This document shows positions 1 through 6,240 of a stretch of 8,879 nt of DNA, in pieces; position 1 is the first letter of the stretch; every line of letters begins with the position of its first letter. The stretch comes from Bacteroidales bacterium (GTDB lineage Bacteria > Bacteroidota > Bacteroidia > Bacteroidales > WCHB1-69). The notes below the pieces were generated by a model. It worked only from the letters and a program-made list of their open reading frames with translations. It made no database searches and was not told the origin of the DNA. The DNA lies in contig JAQUGA010000094.1 of the NCBI GenBank assembly GCA_028684405.1, positions 1 to 8,879 of the forward strand, written 5' to 3'. The translations under genes and the position numbers were made by a program.

Positions 1-119
1 GCCGGCTTCCTTCAGATTCCACCTCACGATGGACACCCTTGCCTTGAGCTAATGGTTGGCAACTGATAGCCCCCATAACGGACTTGAACCGTCAAATATA
101 CTCGCCATGCTCGGCGCAC
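1..119 (-). mobile_element. Group II intron (probably class IIC), 5' end only; runs off the left edge
   Basis: Read on the minus strand, the element starts at base 119 with GTGCG, the 5' consensus of group II introns. It continues with the conserved domain I blocks GCAAGGGTGTCC (about 44-33) and GGTGGAATCTGAAGGAAGC (about 22-4). From memory, these match the 5' part of the Oceanobacillus iheyensis group IIC ribozyme in order and spacing. Two short hairpins are visible: CGCC/GGCG (103-116) and ACGG/CCGT with a 7-base loop (78-92). G+C is about 55% by hand count, well above the surrounding DNA. The flanking 5' exon is the U-tract of a Rho-independent terminator, the preferred target of class IIC introns. 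EBS1, the reverse transcriptase ORF and domains V-VI lie outside the window, so it cannot be said whether the intron is intact or mobile. Intron identity is confident; class C is inferred from sequence resemblance and target. Confidence 0.87.
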
Positions 120-122
120 TAA

Positions 123-156
123 AAAAACAGCTTGCCTAAATTGGCAAGCTGTTTTT
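123..156 (-). terminator. Rho-independent terminator of the EF-G2 gene; 5' exon of the group II intron
   Basis: A perfect 14-bp inverted repeat (AAAAACAGCTTGCC at 123-136, GGCAAGCTGTTTTT at 143-156) encloses a 6-base loop. It begins 12 bases after the stop codon of the EF-G2 gene. On the minus strand the G+C-rich part of the stem is followed by TTTTTTT (127-121), then one A, then the intron. The arms are flanked by A and T runs on both sides, so the hairpin could terminate transcription in either direction, but only the leftward gene is seen to use it. Confidence 0.9.
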
Positions 157-168
157 AATATTTAACAA

Positions 169-2301
169 CTACTCGTCGTCGTTTTCTTGTTCTTCGTATG
201 CTTTAAGAAGAGCTGTTTGAACATCGACAGGAACCTGTTGATAATCGTAGAATTTCATGGTATACATTCCTCTACCGCTGGTAATTGAGCTTAAAGAGGT
301 TGAATACTTATTCATTTCAGCCAATGGAACGCGAGCCCGAATAACTTGATAATCGGCTTCGCTATCCATGCCCATAACAACCGCTCGGCGTCCTTGCAAG
401 TCGGTCATACAGTCGCCCATACGTTCGGCTGGAACCATTACTTCAACATCATAAATGGGTTCCATAATTTTGGGTCCCGCATTTTTAAATGCTTCCCTAA
501 ACGCTTGGCGACCTGCTAATTTAAATGCTAATTCATTGGAATCGACCGGGTGCATTTTACCATCATAAACGTTTACAACAATGTCTCGAGCATAGGAACC
601 TGTAAGAGGGCCTTCTTCCATTTTTTCCATAATTCCTTTTAGAATGGCTGGCATAAAACGAGCGTCGATTGAACCACCAACAATACAATTGTTATAAACC
701 AATTTACCTCCCCAGCTTAATGGATATTCATCTGTTCCACGAATGGGATATTTGGTTTGATTTGGTTTTCCTTCTATCCAAGGTTCAATTAACATATGTA
801 CTTCACCAAATTGACCCGCTCCACCCGATTGCTTTTTGTGACGATACATTGCTTCGGCTGTTTTGGTAATTGTTTCGCGATATGGAATTCGTGGTGGAAA
901 TAAATCAATTTCAATTTTATTGACTTTTTCAATAAACCATTTTGCAACATTAATATGCTGTTCGCCTTGACCTGAAACAATAATTTGTTTCAACTCTTTT
1001 GAATATTGGACTTGTAAAGTAATGTCTTGCTTTTTTAAATCCGTAAGAATAGCACTCAACTTCTCTTCATCGGATGAGTTTTTGGCTTTAATTGCAGTTC
1101 TAAATTTTGGATCTGGATACACTGTTGGTGCAACAATGTCATTTGAGTTTTTTGAAACATTAAGAGTATTTAATGCATGCGTATTTTTCAGCTTGATGGT
1201 TGCTGCAATATCACCAGCTACAGCTTTTTCAAGTTTGTCACGATTTTTACCAGCAATGCTCAAAACTTGTGACAATCGCTCTTTGCTGTTCGTATTTGGA
1301 TTTAGCAAATCCATAGCTTCTGTAAATTCACCACCGTATACTTTAAAAATTGACATTTCGCCAAGGTGTGGTTCAATGGTTGTTTTGAAAACATATGCTA
1401 TTGGAGCTTCCGTTTTGCTACATATTAATTCTTTACCATCGGTAGTTTTTTCGGGTGCCACTTCATTTGGAGCTGGAAAATTAATTTTAATAAATTCCAA
1501 CAAACGGTTTACACCTTGGTCATTTTTGGCCGATGTGCAAAGAACTGGAAAAATTCCACGATTGATAATACCTAATTTAAGCCCACGGCTAATTTCTTCC
1601 TCTGAAAGAGTGCCTTTGTCGAAAAAAATCTCCATTAAAGACTCATCATTACCAGCCGCATTTTCTATTAGAATATTCAATAATTCTTCGGCTTTATCTT
1701 GTTCATCAGCAGGAATGTCAAGCTCTTCTGGCGCACCTCCACCAACGGGAAATTTCAACATTTTCATTTTCATCAAATCAATTACTGCCGAAAAACCAGT
1801 TCCCTCAATCGGATATTGAACAAGAGTAACTGCACCGCCAGCCAATTGTTTTATTTGACGTAAAGTTTCTTCAAAATTTGCTTTGTCGTGATCCATTTGG
1901 TTGATTACGAAAGCGACCGGCTTGTTGGATTTTTTCGCCCAACGGAAGCCCACTTCTGTTCCAACCTCAACACCATTATTGGCGTTAACGGTGATTAATG
2001 CTGTTTCAACAACACGAAGAGCAGTTATGACTTCTCCCACAAAATCATCCACTCCTGGACAATCTATAATATTGATTTTACAATCATCAAATTGAGAATT
2101 TAAAACGCTAGCGTATACAGATCCTTGCCTTTCGAGTTCTATATCTCGATAATCCGAAACAGTGTTTTTATCATCAATAGTTCCTTTTCGGGAGATAATT
2201 CCACCATGGAATAACATGGCCTCAGCCATGGTTGTTTTGCCGGATCGCGAACCACCAATTAATGCAATGTTTCTGATCTCGTTTGTTTGATATACTTTCA
2301 T
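169..2301 (-). CDS. fusA2: Elongation factor G paralogue (EF-G2 type), GTPase motifs degenerate
   Basis: A complete 710-residue translational GTPase with the EF-G domain order: G domain about 1-280, domain II about 300-390, domains III-V to the end, and an acidic tail (ENDDE). The P-loop is intact (GGSRSGKTT, 16-24) and so is the G5 motif SAK (256-258). Domain IV has the HKKQSGGAGQFGE block. Several G-domain motifs are altered. G3 is DCPGVDDF (80-87), with V84 where EF-G has the catalytic His. Switch I reads ERQGSVYAS around 57-65 instead of ERGITI, so no Thr stands at the Mg-binding position. G4 is NQMD (133-136) instead of NKxD. The same type is familiar in Bacteroides, where EF-G2 of B. 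thetaiotaomicron is reported to support translocation with little or no GTP hydrolysis and to matter under carbon limitation (recalled, not checked). No Shine-Dalgarno precedes the ATG, as is normal in this phylum. It is divergent from the sugar operon. The housekeeping fusA is presumably elsewhere; the paralogue assignment is firm, the lack of GTPase activity is inferred. Confidence 0.93.
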   Translation of the reverse strand: MKVYQTNEIRNIALIGGSRSGKTTMAEAMLFHGGIISRKGTIDDKNTVSDYRDIELERQGSVYASVLNSQFDDCKINIIDCPGVDDFVGEVITALRVVETALITVNANNGVEVGTEVGFRWAKKSNKPVAFVINQMDHDKANFEETLRQIKQLAGGAVTLVQYPIEGTGFSAVIDLMKMKMLKFPVGGGAPEELDIPADEQDKAEELLNILIENAAGNDESLMEIFFDKGTLSEEEISRGLKLGIINRGIFPVLCTSAKNDQGVNRLLEFIKINFPAPNEVAPEKTTDGKELICSKTEAPIAYVFKTTIEPHLGEMSIFKVYGGEFTEAMDLLNPNTNSKERLSQVLSIAGKNRDKLEKAVAGDIAATIKLKNTHALNTLNVSKNSNDIVAPTVYPDPKFRTAIKAKNSSDEEKLSAILTDLKKQDITLQVQYSKELKQIIVSGQGEQHINVAKWFIEKVNKIEIDLFPPRIPYRETITKTAEAMYRHKKQSGGAGQFGEVHMLIEPWIEGKPNQTKYPIRGTDEYPLSWGGKLVYNNCIVGGSIDARFMPAILKGIMEKMEEGPLTGSYARDIVVNVYDGKMHPVDSNELAFKLAGRQAFREAFKNAGPKIMEPIYDVEVMVPAERMGDCMTDLQGRRAVVMGMDSEADYQVIRARVPLAEMNKYSTSLSSITSGRGMYTMKFYDYQQVPVDVQTALLKAYEEQENDDE

Positions 2302-2475
2302 CGTAAAAATTAAGAATTTAGATTAATTGAATTTTTAAAACTTGCCGTAAAATTATAAAAAAAAACATGCAATCTGAAAAAAATGATGTTAATCAAGTAT
2401 TTTATTGTTATTTTTGAAAAAAATTACAAGAAACAGATGTATTATAAAGGATTGAAAAAAATTCAGTCTTTTTGT

Positions 2476-2505
2476 AAAATATAAGTATTAAGTACTAAAT
2501 TCAAA
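2476..2505 (-). promoter_or_regulatory. Possible promoter for the EF-G2 gene (weak)
   Basis: On the minus strand TTTG (2505-2502) is followed after 18 bases by TATATTTT (2483-2476). This is one mismatch from the Bacteroides -7 element TAnnTTTG and slightly tight against the usual 19-21 base spacing. Use of it would give a leader of roughly 165-170 nt. The region is so A+T-rich that chance matches are expected; TAATTTTA at 2355-2348 is a rival -7 without a good -33. Confidence 0.2.
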
Positions 2506-2581
2506 TTCTAAAAGCACTCTTTTTGACTTGTTTTTAGATGTTTATTAATCAATTTAAGATAGAAAGAAAAAAATATTTATG

Positions 2582-2595
2582 CTAAATTGATTTAG
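2582..2595. promoter_or_regulatory. Candidate operator: perfect 6-2-6 inverted repeat over the -33 element
   Basis: CTAAAT-TG-ATTTAG is a perfect palindrome with a two-base centre. It covers the ATTG (2586-2589) proposed as the -33 element of the operon promoter, so a dimeric repressor bound there would block RNA polymerase. LacI-family proteins bind even-centred palindromes of about this size, though many have a central CG that is missing here. No second perfect copy was seen; a lone half-site CTAAAT lies at 6176-6181 before the beta-mannosidase gene. Autoregulation by the adjacent LacI-type protein is inferred. Confidence 0.35.
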
Positions 2596-2618
2596 AGATG
2601 TTATTTTTTATACTTTTA
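2586..2618 (+). promoter_or_regulatory. Predicted Bacteroides-type promoter of the sugar-use operon
   Basis: ATTG (2586-2589) and TACTTTTA (2611-2618) are separated by 21 bases. They fit the -33 (TTTG) and -7 (TAnnTTTG) elements of the Bacteroidota primary sigma factor with one mismatch each. Transcription would start near 2624-2627, giving a leader of about 20 nt to the ATG at 2644. This supports that start over the ATG at 2632. Confidence 0.45.
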
Positions 2619-2643
2619 CCACAATGAAAAAATGAGATTCAAG

Positions 2644-3681
2644 ATGAAAAAACAAAAAGTATCGCTAAAACACATTGCACAAAGCTTAGGAGTATCGAAT
2701 ACTCTAGTATCCTTGGTTTTAAACCACAAAGGAGATGAGCATGGAATAAGTAAAGAAACTCAAAAAAAGGTTTATAGCAAGGCTGAAGAGCTTGAATATA
2801 TGCCAAGTTTTATGGCTCGTGGGCTAAGAACTGGGAGGTCTTATACCATTGGTTTGATATTATCGGATATATCCAATCCTTTTTACTCAAAAATGGTTCG
2901 ATACATGGAAGATGAAGCAGCCAAAAATGAATATTCTTTTCTGATATGCAGCACAGATGAGTCTCCTGAAAAGGAAAAGAAAACAATTAAAATGCTGATT
3001 GACCGACAAGTTGATGGGTTAATCATTTCATCTTCACAATCAAACACAGAATTTTTGACGAGTCTGGAAGACAGAAAAATTCCTTACGTTTTAATTGACC
3101 GTTTTTTCGAAGACCATCCACAAGCCAATTCAATATACGTAGATAACGTTAGAGGAGTATACAAAGGGATAGAACATTTAGTTTCGGAGGGATTTAAACG
3201 CATTGCTATGTTTGCAATTACTCCTATTTACATCTCTTCTATTCAAGAGCGTATCGATGGTTATCTTAAATCGCTTAAAGCCTTCGACTATGATTATGGA
3301 AATGAGTTATTGGTTGAATTGGATTTTCACAATCTAAAACAAAGCATACACTCATCGCTAAACTACTTAATTAACGATAGCGGTGAACCCATTGATTCCA
3401 TTTTTGCTATAAATAATAATGTAGCAGTAGCTTGTATGCAAGTACTCCGCGAAATGAATCTAAATGTACCCAATGACATAGGATTGCTTTCGTTTGACGA
3501 CATTGAGCTTTTCCAACTCACAAATCCTTCGATTTCAGCGATAAGCCAGCCTGTTGAGCACATCAGTAAGGCCGCTGTTAAACGAATTTTCGAAATGATA
3601 AAACAGCCCGGTTCAGACCCTGAACATACGACTTTACAAACCGAACTAATTCCCAGAGAATCAACTCAAAAGAAAAAATAA
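2644..3681 (+). CDS. LacI-family transcriptional regulator of the sugar-use operon
   Basis: The 345-residue protein has an N-terminal LacI-type helix-turn-helix (residues 6-26, VSLKHIAQSLGVS...LVSLVLN) and a hinge-helix region with ARGLRTG around L60. A periplasmic-binding-protein-like sensor domain follows from about 66 to 340, with the family signatures IGLILSDISNPFYSKM, VDNVRGVYKGIEHL and SFDDIELFQLTNPSISAISQP. Residues 28-34 form a small insertion after the recognition helix. An in-frame ATG at 2632 would add four residues (MRFK). I chose 2644 because MKKQKVSLKHIA is the usual LacI-family beginning and the predicted promoter would leave almost no leader for 2632. The stop overlaps the transporter start by one base (TAATG), so regulator and transporter are co-transcribed and perhaps translationally coupled. 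It most likely represses the operon and responds to mannose or a mannose-containing sugar. That ligand is inferred from neighbours only; activation cannot be excluded. Confidence 0.9.
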   Translation: MKKQKVSLKHIAQSLGVSNTLVSLVLNHKGDEHGISKETQKKVYSKAEELEYMPSFMARGLRTGRSYTIGLILSDISNPFYSKMVRYMEDEAAKNEYSFLICSTDESPEKEKKTIKMLIDRQVDGLIISSSQSNTEFLTSLEDRKIPYVLIDRFFEDHPQANSIYVDNVRGVYKGIEHLVSEGFKRIAMFAITPIYISSIQERIDGYLKSLKAFDYDYGNELLVELDFHNLKQSIHSSLNYLINDSGEPIDSIFAINNNVAVACMQVLREMNLNVPNDIGLLSFDDIELFQLTNPSISAISQPVEHISKAAVKRIFEMIKQPGSDPEHTTLQTELIPRESTQKKK

Positions 3682-5141
3682 TGAAAACAAAACAGAGACA
3701 GGCTATCGTTATTCTAACAAGCCTTTTCTTTATGTGGGGTTTTATTACGTGCATGAATGATATTTTAATTCCGTATTTGAAAAAAATATTCGAGTTAAGT
3801 TATTTTCAAGCCATGTTGGTTCAATTTGCATTTTTTGGAGCCTATTTTATTGGCTCCCTCTTCTATCTACTCATCTCATTATGGAAAGACCCCATTTCCG
3901 TTATTGGCTATAAAAATGGCATCATATTAGGATTGTTGGTTTCGGCAGTAGCCTGCTTAATGTTTTATCCAGCATCTCAAATGCATAGTTATCCCGTTTT
4001 TTTATCGGCCCTTTTTGTATTGGGTATAGGATTTACGCTCTTGCAGATAACGGCCAATCCATTTGTAGCTATTTTGGGTTCAGAAGAAACTGCTTCATCG
4101 CGTTTAAATCTTGCTCAGGGCTTCAACTCGCTCGGAACAACCATCGCTCCTATTATTGGAGGTTATTTTATTTTTCATTTTTTCAACAAATGGGGAACGG
4201 CCATTCTAAACAGCAAAGGAGAAAAAATTTTAGCAGACAGCGGAGATGTAATTACCGCATTAGGAATCCAAATTCCATATTTGATTTTTGCCGGAATTTT
4301 TGTTTTGATAGCGATTGTGTTTTATTTTTCAAAATTGCCCGAAATAAAACAAGAAGAAGGCACACAAGATGGCTTTAGAATCTTTAAGTATCGCCACTTA
4401 ATGCTGGGTTTTGTCGCCATTTTTATGTACGTTGGAGCAGAAGTATCCATCGGAAGCATGATCATAAATTACCTGGGAGAAACAATGGGAATGGCCGAAA
4501 TGGATGCAAAGTCATTTCTGGCTTTCTACTGGGGAGGGGCTATGATTGGTCGCTTTTTGGGAGCAATCTCATTAAACGACAAGTATTCAAAAAAGAAAAA
4601 AATGATTTCTATGAGCCTTATTTCTGGACTTATTTTCGTATTTATTTTCATAATTGTTGGGATAGAAGGATTCATGTCCAATGGTGTATCTATGCCCATT
4701 AGTACTTTCCTTCCTTTTCTGGGCTTTATGTTGATTAATTTATTCTTGTTTTATTTAGCAAAATCATCGCCCAGCAAGGCTTTAATGCTATTTGCAATGG
4801 CAAATATCGCTTTATTATCTGCAACTCTTTTCTTTGATTTTTCATGGATAATGTGGTGTGTCATTTCAATCGGATTATTCAACTCTATTATGTGGTCAAA
4901 CATCTTTACCTTGGCCATTAAAGACCTTGGTAAATTCACAGCACAGGGCTCCTCTATACTAATAATGGCGATCTTAGGAGGTGCCTTACTGCCCTTACTT
5001 CAAGGCTATTTAGCAGACATCATTGGCGTTGTCCACTCTTTTATCGTACCCCTGATAGCTTACTTATATCTATTATATTATGGTGCTATTGGCTACAAAG
5101 TAAAAGCACCCTCAAATAAAAAATTAATACTGAATTCTTAA
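3681..5141 (+). CDS. MFS sugar:H+ symporter, FucP/GluP family (probable mannose/hexose uptake)
   Basis: A 486-residue, very hydrophobic protein of about 12 membrane segments in the inner membrane. The first segment has FFMWGFIT-CMNDILIPYL, the hallmark of the fucose-galactose-glucose:H+ symporter family. D27, Q122 (in LLQITANPF) and N149 (in RLNLAQGFNSLG) align with D46, E135 and N162 of E. coli FucP. Gln instead of Glu at the second position is, as I recall, typical of the GluP/NagP-like hexose and HexNAc branch rather than true fucose permeases. The protein is some 50 residues longer than FucP (438). The extra length includes a polar loop of about 25 residues in the first half (NSKGEKILADSGDVITALG) and a short insertion after segment 2 (LWKDPIS). 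It overlaps the regulator by one base and lies one base before the kinase gene. Free mannose as substrate is inferred from the mannosidase and kinase; glucose, galactose or GlcNAc remain possible. Confidence 0.9.
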   Translation: MKTKQRQAIVILTSLFFMWGFITCMNDILIPYLKKIFELSYFQAMLVQFAFFGAYFIGSLFYLLISLWKDPISVIGYKNGIILGLLVSAVACLMFYPASQMHSYPVFLSALFVLGIGFTLLQITANPFVAILGSEETASSRLNLAQGFNSLGTTIAPIIGGYFIFHFFNKWGTAILNSKGEKILADSGDVITALGIQIPYLIFAGIFVLIAIVFYFSKLPEIKQEEGTQDGFRIFKYRHLMLGFVAIFMYVGAEVSIGSMIINYLGETMGMAEMDAKSFLAFYWGGAMIGRFLGAISLNDKYSKKKKMISMSLISGLIFVFIFIIVGIEGFMSNGVSMPISTFLPFLGFMLINLFLFYLAKSSPSKALMLFAMANIALLSATLFFDFSWIMWCVISIGLFNSIMWSNIFTLAIKDLGKFTAQGSSILIMAILGGALLPLLQGYLADIIGVVHSFIVPLIAYLYLLYYGAIGYKVKAPSNKKLILNS

Positions 5142-5142
5142 A

Positions 5143-6120
5143 ATGGAAAAAAAACTTGTAATTGGCATTGACGTTGGAGGAACAAATACAGAAATTGGAG
5201 TTATAAATAAAGCTGGCCAAATTCTCTGCCAAACGAATATATCAACAAATATCACCCAAAACTTTGATGAATACATTGCACTTTTGGCTTCCGAAATAGA
5301 TAAATGCATAGACAAAACAGGCAATAAGGAGGACTTTTTAGGCATAGGCATAGGTGCTCCCAATGGAAATTATTATATAGGCACCATTGATAATGCTCCC
5401 AATTTACTTTGGAAAGGGATATTGCCTTTTTCCGAAAAACTGAGTCAGGCTACCGGTTTAAAAGTTGTACTAACCAACGATGCAAACGCAGCAGCCATTG
5501 GCGAAGGCGTATACGGAGGAGCAAAATTCATGCAACATTACGCTGTTATAACATTAGGAACCGGCTTGGGTAGCGGAATTGTTTGCGACGGAAAAGTATT
5601 GTACGGCCATGACGGATTTGCTGGCGAATTAGGACATATTACTATTAATTCCAGAAGTCGCAGGCTTTGCGGTTGTGGCAGACATGGTTGTTTGGAAACG
5701 TACGCTTCTGCAACAGGAATCGTTGTTACGATGAAATCCCTATTGGAAAAATCAAATCAAAAAAGTGCTATACGAGACTTAAAGTTTGATAAAATAAGCT
5801 CATTAGATATTTGTATGGCTGCTAAAAAAGGAGACGAACTGGCACTCAAAGCTTTTGATATTACGGCAGATGTGTTGGCTATTTCTTTGGCAAACTTGAC
5901 TGCTGTTTTAAGCCCAGAAGCCATCTTTTTATCTGGTGGACTGGCAAAAGCAGAAAACATCTTGTTTGATCCATTGTTGAAATATTATAACCAATATGTA
6001 TTGCAACTTTTTAAGGAAAAAACACAGATATTGCCTTCCAAATTACTTAACAAGAATACTGGATTAATTGGAGCAGCAGCTCTTGCTTTAAATGAAATAA
6101 AAGAAGGAGTTCTTATATAA
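5143..6120 (+). CDS. ROK-family sugar kinase (probable manno-/glucokinase)
   Basis: The 325-residue cytoplasmic kinase would phosphorylate a hexose, probably at O6, with ATP. The N-terminal phosphate-binding loop is DVGGTNTE (10-17). The likely catalytic Asp is D113 in TNDANAAAIGE, and GTGLGSG (139-145) is the second nucleotide-binding motif. GELGH (161-165) supplies the ROK sugar- and metal-binding Glu and His. CGCGRHGCLE (176-185) carries the zinc-binding cysteines C176, C178 and C183. Length and motifs are those of intact ROK glucokinase-like enzymes, and there is no helix-turn-helix, so it is not a NagC/Mlc-type ROK repressor. ROK hexokinases of Bacteroides accept glucose and mannose; here mannose is suggested by the downstream beta-mannosidase. 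The ATG follows the transporter stop by one base, so the protein should act directly on the imported sugar. Family assignment is firm, substrate inferred. No phosphomannose isomerase gene is in the window. Confidence 0.9.
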   Translation: MEKKLVIGIDVGGTNTEIGVINKAGQILCQTNISTNITQNFDEYIALLASEIDKCIDKTGNKEDFLGIGIGAPNGNYYIGTIDNAPNLLWKGILPFSEKLSQATGLKVVLTNDANAAAIGEGVYGGAKFMQHYAVITLGTGLGSGIVCDGKVLYGHDGFAGELGHITINSRSRRLCGCGRHGCLETYASATGIVVTMKSLLEKSNQKSAIRDLKFDKISSLDICMAAKKGDELALKAFDITADVLAISLANLTAVLSPEAIFLSGGLAKAENILFDPLLKYYNQYVLQLFKEKTQILPSKLLNKNTGLIGAAALALNEIKEGVLI

Positions 6121-6240
6121 ATTCTAATTTCATTTTAGTTCACTCGTTTTCAAAATCCTATAATAAATATTAAAACTAAATTTTGAAAATGTCTCAATGC
6201 TCACAAAAGCAAATTAATATACACTGCTAAGATATTGATT

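Larger units (their letters stand above)
2302..2643. other. Divergent intergenic region between EF-G2 gene and LacI-type regulator
   Basis: About 340 A+T-rich bases hold no gene I can support. The right end carries the promoter and inverted repeat described separately. The left end must hold the 5' leader of the EF-G2 gene and shows no clear Shine-Dalgarno or stem-loop. A minimal frame ATG AAA AAA TGA (2624-2635) lies just before the regulator. It begins about where transcription from the predicted promoter would start, so it is unlikely to be a leader peptide. Confidence 0.6.

Noticed and set aside
78..92. tRNA-like T-arm on the minus strand (GGTTCAAGTCC)
   Set aside because: The GGTTCAAGTCC string recalls a tRNA T-loop, but no acceptor, D or anticodon arms fit around it, and it falls inside the group II intron domain I hairpin.
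1022..1819. 265-codon open frame on the plus strand
   Set aside because: It lies fully antisense to the well-supported EF-G2 gene, its translation shows no recognisable domain, and it is explained as a shadow frame.
2624..2635. Three-codon leader-peptide-like frame (ATG AAA AAA TGA) before the regulator
   Set aside because: It starts at about the predicted transcription start, has no attenuator-like structure behind it, and ATG AAA AAA is common by chance here.
5143..6120. ROK protein as a NagC/Mlc-type transcriptional repressor
   Set aside because: There is no N-terminal helix-turn-helix; the protein begins at once with the ATP-binding DVGGTN motif and keeps the catalytic Asp, so it is a kinase.
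6177..6185. TAAATTTTG as a -7 element for a separate beta-mannosidase promoter
   Set aside because: The spacing inside the element is one base too long and no TTTG lies 19-21 bases upstream; the gene can be served by the operon promoter.
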